Below, one piece after another: positions 17,865-27,050 of a stretch of DNA of 64,000 nt; positions within the stretch are counted from its first letter, which is position 1; the number at the start of each line of letters is the position of its first letter. The position numbers and the translations under genes are program-made. The notes below the pieces were generated by a model. That model did no database searches. It was not told the DNA's origin and saw only the letters and a list, made by a program, of their open reading frames with translations. The stretch comes from an uncultured Porphyromonadaceae bacterium. GTDB lineage: Bacteria; Bacteroidota; Bacteroidia; Bacteroidales; Coprobacteraceae. The DNA lies in contig URAV01000006.1 in NCBI GenBank assembly GCA_900545915.1, forward strand, positions 1 to 64,000, in the 5' to 3' direction.

Positions 17865-19094
17865 ATGGCACTCGTAAATGAACATTTTCTGAAACTTCCG
17901 GATAGTTATTTATTTTCGGATATAGCTAAGAAAATAAATACTTTTAAGGTGACTCATCCGAAAGATAAGGTGATCTCTTTGGGGATAGGGGATGTTACAC
18001 GACCTCTGCCGAAAGCTGTAATCGAAGCTATGCATAAGGCGGTAGATGAAATGGCGGTTAGAGATACGTTCAGAGGATATGGTCCTGAACAAGGATACGG
18101 TTTTCTGATTGATGCAGTCATAAAAAATGATTTTGTTCCTAAAGGAATCCATTTTGAGCCGGGAGAGATATTTATTAACGACGGAGCAAAAAGCGATACC
18201 GGAAACATGGGAGATATTTTGCGGCATGATAATAGTATCGGAGTAACTGATCCTATATATCCTGTATATATAGATTCTAATGTGATGTGCGGGAGGGCCG
18301 GAACGTTAGAAAATGGAAAATGGAGTAATGTGACTTATATCCCCTGTCGGAGCGAGAACGGTTTTATTCCCGAAATACCGGAGAATCGTATCGATATTCT
18401 TTATCTCTGTTATCCGAATAACCCTACCGGTACGGCACTTTCGAAACAAGAATTGAAAAAATGGGTGAATTATGCTTTGTCTAATGATACGTTGATCCTT
18501 TTTGATGCCGCTTATGAGGCTTATATACAGGATGCGGATGTTCCGCATTCTATATATGAAATTAAAGGTGCGAAAAAATGTGCTATCGAATTCCGCAGTT
18601 TTTCTAAGACAGCTGGATTTACAGGTGTCCGTTGTGGATATACGGTCGTACCGAAAGAGGTAAGTGCCGCAACTCTTACTGGAGAACGAATTCCTTTGAA
18701 TCGATTATGGAATCGGAGACAATGTACAAAATTTAATGGAACGTCCTATATAACTCAACGGGCAGCTGAAGCCGTATATTCTCCTGAAGGGCAGACTCAA
18801 GTAAAAGAAATTATTCAATATTATATGACGAATGCCCGTATTATGAAAACCGGTCTTTCCGAAACGGGTTTGGAAGTATATGGCGGGGAGAATGCTCCTT
18901 ATCTATGGGTAAAAGCACCGGACGGTCTTTCTTCATGGAAATTTTTTGAGAGAATGTTGTATGAAGCGAACGTTGTCTGTACTCCGGGAATAGGTTTCGG
19001 CCCGTCCGGAGAAGGATATGCCCGTTTAACGGCATTCGGTGATCGGGACGACTGCATGGAGGCTATATTCCGACTGAAAAAATGGTTGCGTTGA
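17865..19094 (+). CDS. dapL: LL-diaminopimelate aminotransferase
   Basis: 409 aa, fold-type I PLP enzyme. It converts tetrahydrodipicolinate directly to LL-diaminopimelate using glutamate, bypassing the succinylase or acetylase routes. It begins MALVNEHFLKLPDSYLFSDI, a typical DapL N-terminus. Further markers are CYPNNPTGTAL, DAAYEAYI and the cofactor Lys248 in RSFSKTAGFTGVRCGY. Its position between dapF and glnN fits a unit for lysine/peptidoglycan precursor synthesis and the glutamate economy that supports it. Confidence 0.97.
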   Translation: MALVNEHFLKLPDSYLFSDIAKKINTFKVTHPKDKVISLGIGDVTRPLPKAVIEAMHKAVDEMAVRDTFRGYGPEQGYGFLIDAVIKNDFVPKGIHFEPGEIFINDGAKSDTGNMGDILRHDNSIGVTDPIYPVYIDSNVMCGRAGTLENGKWSNVTYIPCRSENGFIPEIPENRIDILYLCYPNNPTGTALSKQELKKWVNYALSNDTLILFDAAYEAYIQDADVPHSIYEIKGAKKCAIEFRSFSKTAGFTGVRCGYTVVPKEVSAATLTGERIPLNRLWNRRQCTKFNGTSYITQRAAEAVYSPEGQTQVKEIIQYYMTNARIMKTGLSETGLEVYGGENAPYLWVKAPDGLSSWKFFERMLYEANVVCTPGIGFGPSGEGYARLTAFGDRDDCMEAIFRLKKWLR

Positions 19095-19131
19095 TTTATT
19101 AATTTGTAGAAACAATCAAACAATAGGTATT

Positions 19132-21321
19132 ATGTCAACATTGAGATTTAGAGTTGTAGAAACTGCTTTTACTAAAAAAGCGGTGGATGTCGCAGTTCCG
19201 GATGAGAGACCTTCGGAATATTTCGGTAAATATGTGTTTAACCGAGCGAAGATGTTTAAATATCTTCCGGAAAAGACATATCGGAAATTGGTCGATGCAA
19301 TCGACAATGGCACTCCTCTCGATCGTGAAATTGCCGATTCTGTGGCAGAAGGAATGAAAAAATGGGCTATCGAGATGGGTGCTACTCATTATACTCATTG
19401 GTTTCATCCTTTGACCGAAGGTACTGCGGAGAAGCATGATGCTTTTGTGGAGCATGACGGTAAGGGCGGTGTCGTAGAAGAATTTTCCGGAAAATTATTG
19501 ATTCAGCAAGAACCGGATGCTTCGAGTTTCCCGAATGGTGGTATTCGCAACACATTTGAGGCTCGCGGATATTCGGCTTGGGATCCTTCATCGCCTGCTT
19601 TTATCGTGGATGATACACTTTGTATTCCTACTGTTTTTATAGCTTATACCGGAGAATCGTTGGACTATAAAGCTCCTTTGTTGAAGGCCTTGGATAGCGT
19701 TAATAAAGCGGCTGTAGATGTATGTCATTATTTCGACCATAATGTAAAAAAGGTCTTTGCATATTTGGGTTGGGAACAGGAATATTTTTTGGTTGATGAA
19801 GGCTTGTATGCCGCTCGTCCTGATTTATTGCTTACAGGACGTACGCTTATGGGGCATGAAAGTTCGAAAAACCAACAGTTGGAAGATCATTATTTCGGGG
19901 CTATTCCTACACGTGTAGCAGCTTTTATGAAAGATCTCGAAATAGAGAGTCTTAAGTTGGGCATTCCGGTGAAAACTCGGCATAATGAGGTTGCTCCCAA
20001 TCAATTTGAATTAGCTCCTATATTTGAAGAGTGTAATCTTGCAAATGACCATAATTTGTTGATTATGGCTTTGATGCGGAAAATTTCTCGTCGGCACGGG
20101 TTTCGAGTTTTGCTTCATGAGAAACCTTTTAAGGGTGTAAACGGATCGGGCAAGCATAATAACTGGTCTTTGGGAACTGATACCGGGGTTTTACTGATGG
20201 CACCCGGAAAAACGGCAGAAGACAATTTGCGTTTTGTGACTTTTATTGTAAATGTTTTAATGGCGGTTTATCGTCATAACGGATTATTGAAGGCCAGTAT
20301 CTCTTCTGCTACTAACGCTCATCGTTTGGGTGCGAATGAAGCTCCTCCAGCTATTATTTCGAGTTTCTTGGGAACGCAATTGACACAAGTACTCGATCAT
20401 CTTGAAGAAAGCTCTAACGATGAGTTGATCGCATTGAGCGGGAAACACGGGATGAAGTTGGATATTCCTCAAATTCCGGAATTGTTGATTGATAATACCG
20501 ACCGTAACCGGACTTCGCCTTTTGCTTTTACAGGAAATCGTTTTGAGTTCCGTGCTGTAGGTTCTGAGGCAAACTGTGCTTCGGCCATGATTGCCTTGAA
20601 TACAGCTGTTGCAGAACAACTGATAGAGTTTAAATCTGAGGTAGATGCTTTGATAGCGAAAGGAGAACCGAAGGTCTCAGCCATTTTGGATGTCGTGCGT
20701 AAATATATAAAAGAGAGTAAACCGATTCATTTTGACGGTAACGGTTATAGTGAGGAATGGAAAATGGAGGCTTTGAAAAGAGGTTTGGATTGTGAGACCA
20801 GTGTACCGGTTATTTTCGATAATTATTTGAAAGAAGATTCTGTCAAAATGTTTGAATCTACCGGAGTGATGACCCGTAAGGAATTGGAAGCCCGTAATGA
20901 AGTAAAATGGGAAACTTATACGAAAAAAATTCAGATTGAGGCGCGTGTGCTGGGAGATCTTGCTATGAATCATATTATTCCTATTTCAACGAAATATCAA
21001 TCCGAACTTATCGATAATGTTTATAAAATAAGAAGTCTTTTTTCTGAAGATAAAGCTGTCTTATTGTGTGGTAAGGATTTGGATATTATCGAGGAAATCG
21101 GACGTCGGGAATTAGCGATAAAAGAGAAAGTCGAAGAGATGATCGAAGCACGTAAAAAGGCTAATAGAATTGCCGATGAAAGAGAAAAGGCGATAGCCTA
21201 CCATGATACGGTAGCACCCAAGTTTGATGAAATCCGTTATCATATCGATAAGCTTGAACTGATTGTGGATGATCAGATGTGGACTTTGCCGAAATATCGG
21301 GAGTTACTCTTTATTCGTTAG
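19132..21321 (+). CDS. glnN: Glutamine synthetase type III
   Basis: 729 aa, far longer than GSI or GSII and matching GSIII. It makes glutamine from glutamate, ammonia and ATP as a large cytoplasmic oligomer. Motifs include the Mg/glutamate-site region EVAPNQFELAPIFEE and KPFKGVNGSGKHNNWSLGT for ATP and substrate contacts, then NRTSPFAFTGNRFEFRA. The C-terminal 150 residues are helical, with a charged coiled-coil-like stretch (EKVEEMIEARKKANRIADE). It lies 37 bases after dapL and ends in a clear terminator. Confidence 0.96.
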   Translation: MSTLRFRVVETAFTKKAVDVAVPDERPSEYFGKYVFNRAKMFKYLPEKTYRKLVDAIDNGTPLDREIADSVAEGMKKWAIEMGATHYTHWFHPLTEGTAEKHDAFVEHDGKGGVVEEFSGKLLIQQEPDASSFPNGGIRNTFEARGYSAWDPSSPAFIVDDTLCIPTVFIAYTGESLDYKAPLLKALDSVNKAAVDVCHYFDHNVKKVFAYLGWEQEYFLVDEGLYAARPDLLLTGRTLMGHESSKNQQLEDHYFGAIPTRVAAFMKDLEIESLKLGIPVKTRHNEVAPNQFELAPIFEECNLANDHNLLIMALMRKISRRHGFRVLLHEKPFKGVNGSGKHNNWSLGTDTGVLLMAPGKTAEDNLRFVTFIVNVLMAVYRHNGLLKASISSATNAHRLGANEAPPAIISSFLGTQLTQVLDHLEESSNDELIALSGKHGMKLDIPQIPELLIDNTDRNRTSPFAFTGNRFEFRAVGSEANCASAMIALNTAVAEQLIEFKSEVDALIAKGEPKVSAILDVVRKYIKESKPIHFDGNGYSEEWKMEALKRGLDCETSVPVIFDNYLKEDSVKMFESTGVMTRKELEARNEVKWETYTKKIQIEARVLGDLAMNHIIPISTKYQSELIDNVYKIRSLFSEDKAVLLCGKDLDIIEEIGRRELAIKEKVEEMIEARKKANRIADEREKAIAYHDTVAPKFDEIRYHIDKLELIVDDQMWTLPKYRELLFIR

Positions 21322-21348
21322 AAAGAATAGGAATGCTTATTTATTGGG

Positions 21349-21380
21349 GATACCTTTCGAAAAAAGGTATCTCTTTTTTG
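21349..21380 (+). terminator. Rho-independent terminator after glnN
   Basis: GATACCTTT (21349-21357) pairs with AAAGGTATC (21363-21371) over a 5-nt loop, followed by CTTTTTT-type sequence. It lies 28 bases downstream of the glnN stop. Confidence 0.85.
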
Positions 21381-21509
21381 TTTATTATTGATATAGGTTT
21401 TGTAGGAACATAATGCAGAGTCTTTTATTAAAAAAGTCGGTTAGAGAGAAGTTTTTGTTCCCCGACTTGTTTTTACACATTTATAGATTCGAACATTACA
21501 TTGAATAAA

Positions 21510-21550
21510 AAATAAACGGTCGGAAATAATCTCTTCCCGACCGTTTATTT
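21510..21550. terminator. Terminator hairpin after yidC
   Basis: AAATAAACGGTCGG (21510-21523) and CCGACCGTTTATTT (21537-21550) form a perfect 14-bp stem with a 13-nt loop. It lies 15 bases past the yidC stop on the minus strand. The A/T arms give a U-tract in either direction, so it may work both ways. Confidence 0.85.
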
Positions 21551-21564
21551 TTTATAAAGACGGA

Positions 21565-23460
21565 TTATCTTCGTTTGTTTTTTTGTTGTTGTCTCAAAGC
21601 TGCCTGTTGTTGCCGTTGAGCCTCTTCCAGACGAGCCATAAATCCTGACTTTTTGCGAGGTTTTTTCTGATTCTCTTTAAGCTGAGCAAGAACTTTTTCT
21701 TCATTGATGCATTTGCGGAATATATAGGTCTGGATAATTGTGATCAATGTAGAAACAAAATAATAGTAACTCAAACCTGAAGCGTAGTTATTGAAAATGA
21801 ACAAGAACATTAAAGGCATGAGATACATCATGACTTTCATTCCCGGCATTTGCTGGCTTCCGCCGGTATTGTCCATATTGATTTTTGTATATAGAATGTT
21901 CGTAATAGTCATTAACAAACAGAACAAACTGATATGGTTTCCGAAATACGGAGTAATCAAAGGTATATAGGCATCCCAGCTGAATATTGCATCATAGGAT
22001 GATAGATCTTGAGCCCAAAGGAATGATTGTTGCCGTAATTCGATAGATGAAGGGAAGAATGCGAACATCGCTAACAAAATCGGCATCTGCAATAACATAG
22101 GTAAACATCCGCTCATCGGATTGATTCCTGCTTTGCTGTACAAGTCCATTGTGGCTCTTTGACGATCCATAGCTTTGTCTTGTCCCGGATATTTGGCATT
22201 TATTTCTTCGATCTGAGGACGTAATACCCGCATACGGGCACTTGACATGTAGGATTTGAATGTAAGCGGAGCTAAGAATATCTTGATGATGATTGTCATC
22301 AATAGAATAATGATTCCGTAATTTGCAATATATTTTCCTAAGAATGTAAATATGGGTATGATTATCCATGTGTTGATCCATCGGAAAAATTTAAATCCCA
22401 GCGGTACAAGTTTATCCAGATCGAGGGCTTTGTCATCATTGACGCCTTTGTCATAGCTGTGTAATAGAGGATAAAGATTCGGTCCTAAATAAAAACGGAA
22501 TCCCGGACCGTTATTGTCTGCCGGATTATAATCTACTGTCGTTTCTGTATGGAAGTTTTTCAAATATGCAGGATCATTATTCATCCCTGAACGAATAAGA
22601 GCTCCGTTGAATTTTCCGTCGGGTATAAGAGCTGATGAAAAAAATTGATTTTTATATCCGATCCATTTAAGTCCTAACGAAATAGTTTCTTGCTCATCCT
22701 TAGATTCGCTCAGATGATCGACATCCGAACCTACGAATTTATAATATAATGCACTATTCCTTTCTTCAAACATGCGTCCTTTTTCCTGACTGCGTAAGTT
22801 CTGATTCCAGAATAAATCCAGACTTGCCGTATTTCCGGGAAGAATGGTTTCCATTCCTTTTTGACGGATATCCATTTTGACCATATAACTGTCTTCCGGT
22901 AATGTATAGACAAGATCAAAGAATTTTCCATTACCGAAATCAAGTCGCATCGTTACGGATTTGCCATCTTTTCCTGCAATAGGTTTGAAGAAAAGATCGG
23001 TCGTGCTTACGATACGCCCTCCGGTCTTGAAAATGAATCCGTATTGGTTATCCTTTTCATCGAAAAGAGTAAGCGGCAATGAGTCGTGGGTTTTGTATTT
23101 ATTTAAAGTAGCTTCGGTGAGAGCTCCGCCTTTACTTGAGAAAGAAAGAGAGACGAGATCGTTTTTTAGGTTTATTTTTTCATTTTCTCCTGTTGTGAAA
23201 TTAGAGAAAACCCCGAATGTCTCTTTCATTTGTACTTGACGAAGGGAATCCTCGTTCAGAACGATAGTTGAGTCTGCATCATTAACTGCCGCTTGGCTTT
23301 GTTGTTGTATCTCTTCCAGTTTTTTCTGTTCAACCTGAGCAATAGAATCGTTTCTACGTTGAAGTTCTTGTAATTGTTCGGGTGTAGGTTTTGTAAACCA
23401 TGAATAGCCGAAAAGAACGGCAGCAATAAGAACAAAACCAATAATCGTATTTTTATCCAT
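21565..23460 (-). CDS. yidC: Membrane protein insertase YidC
   Basis: 631 aa. It inserts and folds inner-membrane proteins, alone or with Sec. There is one N-terminal membrane segment (IGFVLIAAVLFGYSWF), then a large periplasmic beta domain to about residue 360, and then the 60KD_IMP core with five membrane segments (IIILLMTIIIKIFLAPLTFK; MLLQMPILLAMFAFF; the PGMKVMMYLMPLMFLFIF region). The C-terminus is rich in Lys, Arg and Gln, fitting ribosome contact. It lies 41 bases behind pyrG, in the same direction. Confidence 0.95.
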   Translation of the reverse strand: MDKNTIIGFVLIAAVLFGYSWFTKPTPEQLQELQRRNDSIAQVEQKKLEEIQQQSQAAVNDADSTIVLNEDSLRQVQMKETFGVFSNFTTGENEKINLKNDLVSLSFSSKGGALTEATLNKYKTHDSLPLTLFDEKDNQYGFIFKTGGRIVSTTDLFFKPIAGKDGKSVTMRLDFGNGKFFDLVYTLPEDSYMVKMDIRQKGMETILPGNTASLDLFWNQNLRSQEKGRMFEERNSALYYKFVGSDVDHLSESKDEQETISLGLKWIGYKNQFFSSALIPDGKFNGALIRSGMNNDPAYLKNFHTETTVDYNPADNNGPGFRFYLGPNLYPLLHSYDKGVNDDKALDLDKLVPLGFKFFRWINTWIIIPIFTFLGKYIANYGIIILLMTIIIKIFLAPLTFKSYMSSARMRVLRPQIEEINAKYPGQDKAMDRQRATMDLYSKAGINPMSGCLPMLLQMPILLAMFAFFPSSIELRQQSFLWAQDLSSYDAIFSWDAYIPLITPYFGNHISLFCLLMTITNILYTKINMDNTGGSQQMPGMKVMMYLMPLMFLFIFNNYASGLSYYYFVSTLITIIQTYIFRKCINEEKVLAQLKENQKKPRKKSGFMARLEEAQRQQQAALRQQQKNKRR

Positions 23461-23501
23461 ATATATGTATAATCGTTTTTTATCCTTTTCCGGTTTCAGG
23501 A

Positions 23502-25106
23502 TTATTTTTTATTTTTAATAACAGCTTTGATAAAGTCTATGAAAAGAGGATTAGGTCGTAATACCGTACTATTGTATTCCGGATGGTATTGTACTCCTAT
23601 AAACCATGAAAGAGAAGGTATTTCTACGACCTCTACGAGATGTGTTTCAGGATTTTCTCCGACACATTTCATTCCTGCCGCTTCAAATTCGGCGCGATAA
23701 TCGCTATTGAATTCGAAACGATGGCGATGACGTTCTTTAATATGAGTCGATTGATATGCTTGGGCTGTCTTCGAATCCGGATCGAGTACACAATCGTATT
23801 CGCCTAAGCGCATAGTTCCGCCCATATTGGAGACGCTTTTTTGGCTTTCCATCAAATCGATTACGTTATGCTTGGTACTTACTTCCATCTCCGTTGAATT
23901 GGCATCGGCATAACCCAATACATTTCTTGCGAATTCGATCACCATACATTGCATGCCTAAACAAATACCGAATGTCGGTATATCATGTTCGCGAGCATAT
24001 TTTATAGCGGTAAATTTCCCTTCGATACCTCTTTGTCCAAATCCCGGGGCGATGAGAAGCCCGTCCATAGACCCGAGCAATTCTTCGACATTAGACTCGT
24101 TTAATTTTTCCGAATGAATAAGTTTCAGATCCAATTTGCGGTCGTTGTATGTTGCTGCTTGGAAAAGAGCCTCGTCGATCGATTTATATGCATCTTGTAG
24201 TTCTACGTATTTCCCGACCAACCCGATGCGAACGCTTTCTTTCGCATTTTTCACGCGGGCAAGAAATTCTTTCCACGGTTTCAGCTCGGGAGTCGATCCG
24301 ACCGGCATACCTGTTTTGTTCAGTACTATTTCGTCTAATTTTTGTTGTTGCATTTTTAATGGAACTTCATAAATAGATGGTACGTCGATAGACTGTATTA
24401 CAGCTTCTGGTGCTACATTGCAGAATAATGCTACTTTACGGCGAATTTCATTGCTTAGTTCGTGTTCTGTCCGTAGAACCAAAATATCCGGTTGTATCCC
24501 TACTTCTTGTAACTGCTTTACAGAATGTTGGGTCGGTTTTGTTTTTACCTCTTTTGCTGCGGCGATAAAAGGAACGTAAGTCAAATGGATGCAAAGACAG
24601 TTTTTACCGAGTTCCCATTTTAATTGACGGACACTTTCAAGAAAAGGAAGAGATTCTATATCTCCGACAGTACCGCCGATTTCGGTAATAACGAAATCGA
24701 ATTCGTTTTTTGTTCCCAGCAATTTTACATTTCTTTTTATCTCATCGGTAATATGCGGTATGATCTGTACTGTTTTGCCTAAATAATCACCGCGTCTTTC
24801 TTTATTGATAACGTTTTGGTAAATACGTCCCGTAGTGATATTGTTCGCACGTGTCGTACGAATGTTAGTAAACCGTTCGTAGTGGCCTAAATCGAGATCG
24901 GCTTCATGTCCATCTACTGTAACGTAACATTCTCCGTGTTCATAAGGATTTAATGTCCCCGGATCGATGTTAATGTACGGATCGAACTTTTGAATGGTAA
25001 CATTATAGCCTCTGGCTTGAAGCAATTTGGCAAGAGATGCTGAGATAATGCCTTTTCCTAAAGAAGAAACAACTCCGCCTGTGACGAAAATATACTTTGT
25101 GTCCAC
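23502..25106 (-). CDS. pyrG: CTP synthase
   Basis: 534 aa. It aminates UTP to CTP with glutamine-derived ammonia. The N-terminal synthetase domain opens with KYIFVTGGVVSSLGKGI. The C-terminal class I glutamine amidotransferase domain has the nucleophile Cys in FGICLGMQCMVIEFARN and the His-Glu pair in VQYHPEYN. The start codon is GTG (25106); no in-frame ATG upstream would give a better N-terminus. It is the first gene of the pyrG-yidC unit. Confidence 0.97.
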   Translation of the reverse strand: MDTKYIFVTGGVVSSLGKGIISASLAKLLQARGYNVTIQKFDPYINIDPGTLNPYEHGECYVTVDGHEADLDLGHYERFTNIRTTRANNITTGRIYQNVINKERRGDYLGKTVQIIPHITDEIKRNVKLLGTKNEFDFVITEIGGTVGDIESLPFLESVRQLKWELGKNCLCIHLTYVPFIAAAKEVKTKPTQHSVKQLQEVGIQPDILVLRTEHELSNEIRRKVALFCNVAPEAVIQSIDVPSIYEVPLKMQQQKLDEIVLNKTGMPVGSTPELKPWKEFLARVKNAKESVRIGLVGKYVELQDAYKSIDEALFQAATYNDRKLDLKLIHSEKLNESNVEELLGSMDGLLIAPGFGQRGIEGKFTAIKYAREHDIPTFGICLGMQCMVIEFARNVLGYADANSTEMEVSTKHNVIDLMESQKSVSNMGGTMRLGEYDCVLDPDSKTAQAYQSTHIKERHRHRFEFNSDYRAEFEAAGMKCVGENPETHLVEVVEIPSLSWFIGVQYHPEYNSTVLRPNPLFIDFIKAVIKNKK

Positions 25107-25158
25107 TACTATATGATATTTAATACATTAATTTATGTGCAGATGATTTTTCAAAACG

Positions 25159-25166
25159 CAAAAGTA
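25159..25166 (-). promoter_or_regulatory. -7 box of the pyrG-yidC promoter
   Basis: The minus strand reads TACTTTTG (TAnnTTTG), about 55 bases before the GTG start. No clear -33 TTTG is visible. Confidence 0.45.
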
Positions 25167-25212
25167 GAAAAAAAACTTCAGATTTTCGGGAAAACTGTTT
25201 TTAATTAATTAT

Positions 25213-25382
25213 GAGCTTGTCTAAATTTTCTGACAAAAAAATATTCTCAGGTCATTTTTTCGTTTTCTTTCGGACTTTTTCCCCGTTTTTACTCGTCGAT
25301 AACCCGCTATCCTCCTTGTAAAAATAGAAAAATATCTTCGAAAGAAACTCTCGAATCTGACCCGGGTGAAATTTAGACGAAT
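25213..25382. repeat. Intergenic inverted-end repeat, copy C
   Basis: The left end GAGCTTGTCTAAATTTTC matches the family terminus; the right end (GAAATTTAGACGA) is diverged. The interior is the reverse complement of copies A and D, sharing CAGGTCAT, CGTTTTCTTTCGG and AACCCGCTATCCTCC. The copy therefore lies in the opposite orientation, about 170 bp long. Confidence 0.75.
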
Positions 25383-25476
25383 GTACTACAGACTCTATCA
25401 ATTAACAATATTATTTTGAGGCTTTCTATATTTCGTTTTTTGTAATTATGAAATATGTATTTAACTATAAAATAAT

Positions 25477-25484
25477 TACATTTG
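25477..25484 (+). promoter_or_regulatory. -7 box for the DUF3078 gene
   Basis: TACATTTG matches TAnnTTTG. It overlaps the TTG at which the open frame begins (25482), which argues that translation really starts at the ATG at 25560. Confidence 0.5.
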
Positions 25485-25559
25485 CAAAAAATTGCTGTGC
25501 CGGTCTTGTTTTGGAGAGCAAAGGGTTCGGCAAATAGATCTTATTTAAAAGACTGGAAT

Positions 25560-26990
25560 ATGTTTTTAAAATTTTGCCGGAGTGCGATTCTTTTATTAAT
25601 GTGCTTTGTTTATTTTATGACTGCTTCTGCTGCTAACGATACTGTTTTTCAGGTTAGCGCATTTTCTCAACAACATTTGCCGGATTCGGTTACTGTTGAA
25701 CAGACCGATTCATTACAGGGCAAACGGAGTATATTGCTACAGTTGATATCCACAGATTCTATTTCTTTGACACCTGAGGTACAGGAGGCTTTGGATATGG
25801 TATTGTTCCCGGATAGTATAGTGCAGGATGACGAAATGTCATTATTGGATTCTCCTTATTTTTTGCCGATTGTTTTCGACAAGTATAAAAATCCGGATTC
25901 ATTAAATGTATTTATTCCATTTAAAGAAACATTTTCGTCATTCGAACCTTTTTCTTATACTTTTAAAGAACCGGAATGGCTGATGCGGGTCAAGGGATTG
26001 CAAACCATGAGAGAGAGAGGACGTTTTTGGGTAATTATAAATCATCCGGAATGTGTAAAATATAATACGGATAATTTGCCTGAAGTTCCTAAAGTTAAAG
26101 TAATGGAAACGTCTCCGAGAAAAAATTTGTTGAAATTGGAGGATATGACGGTTTCGGTATCTCAATCGTCTATAAATGCCGGAGAGAAAAAATTGAGACA
26201 TTGGATTTCCGGACTTCAAAGTTCTGTTCAGTTTTCTCAGGTACATATCTCAGAGAATTGGTATCAGGGTGGCGAAAGTAATTTAAATATTGTCAGCAAT
26301 CAGGTATATACGTTGAAGTTCGATGACTATGACCGGATGATCTTCGATAATACGGTTCAGTGGAAAGTAAACATTAACAGTGCTCCGGAAGATACTGTAC
26401 GAAAAATAAGAATAAGCGAAGACCTTTTCCAGATTAATTCGAAGTTTGGTTTCAAAGCCTTTAAAAGTTGGTATTATACTGCAACACTATTTTTTAAAAC
26501 GCAGTTGTTTAATAATTATAAAGCCAATACGACCGAGAAATTAGCAGAATTTCTTTCTCCGGGAGAGTTTAATGCTGGTCTTGGTATGTCATATAATTAT
26601 AAACAAGAGAAATGGAAATTTGAATCATCGGTTGTATTATCGCCGTTTTCTTATAATTTGAAATTCGTAGCGAACGATCGAGATATAAATCCGGCCAATT
26701 CCGGTATTAATGCGGGTAATACGCTCAATCAGTTCGGTTCGTCTTTCGAGGTAACTGTTAAGTGGGAATTTTACAGAAACATGAAATGGAGTTCAAGACT
26801 ATTCTATTTTACTAATTATGAGCAAATTCAATCTGACTTTGAAAATAGTTTCGATTTCATTCTGAATCGTTTTTTCTCAACTCGTCTTTTTCTCCATTTA
26901 AGGTATGATGATGCTCGGGAGAAAAAAGATCGTAAGACGCATTTTCAATTTAAAGAATTGTTGAGTTTCGGGTTCAATTACAGCTTTTAA
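25560..26990 (+). CDS. DUF3078-type outer-membrane beta-barrel-like protein
   Basis: 476 aa. The signal peptide is clear (FCRSAILLLMCFVYFMTASAA). The central region is low in recognisable motifs. The C-terminal 280 residues alternate polar and aromatic residues in strand-like runs (SSVQFSQVHISENWYQGGES onward; MSYNYKQEKWKFESSVVL) and end with an aromatic-final strand, FGFNYSF, as in outer-membrane barrels. I recognise the WYQGGESN region as DUF3078. Function is unknown; an envelope location is the safest statement. The ATG at 25560 is chosen over the upstream TTG because a promoter box overlaps the latter. Confidence 0.75.
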   Translation: MFLKFCRSAILLLMCFVYFMTASAANDTVFQVSAFSQQHLPDSVTVEQTDSLQGKRSILLQLISTDSISLTPEVQEALDMVLFPDSIVQDDEMSLLDSPYFLPIVFDKYKNPDSLNVFIPFKETFSSFEPFSYTFKEPEWLMRVKGLQTMRERGRFWVIINHPECVKYNTDNLPEVPKVKVMETSPRKNLLKLEDMTVSVSQSSINAGEKKLRHWISGLQSSVQFSQVHISENWYQGGESNLNIVSNQVYTLKFDDYDRMIFDNTVQWKVNINSAPEDTVRKIRISEDLFQINSKFGFKAFKSWYYTATLFFKTQLFNNYKANTTEKLAEFLSPGEFNAGLGMSYNYKQEKWKFESSVVLSPFSYNLKFVANDRDINPANSGINAGNTLNQFGSSFEVTVKWEFYRNMKWSSRLFYFTNYEQIQSDFENSFDFILNRFFSTRLFLHLRYDDAREKKDRKTHFQFKELLSFGFNYSF

Positions 26991-27050
26991 TTGATTTTCG
27001 TATGATTTCAAAAATTACGGTTCGTATTGTTTTGTAAATTCTTTAAGACC

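Larger units (their letters stand above)
25107..25559. other. Intergenic region between pyrG and the DUF3078 gene
   Basis: The 453 bp between these divergent genes hold the pyrG -7 box, repeat copy C, a plus-strand -7 box and an approximately 70-nt leader of the DUF3078 gene. No coding frame beyond the upstream extension of that gene is convincing. Confidence 0.6.
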
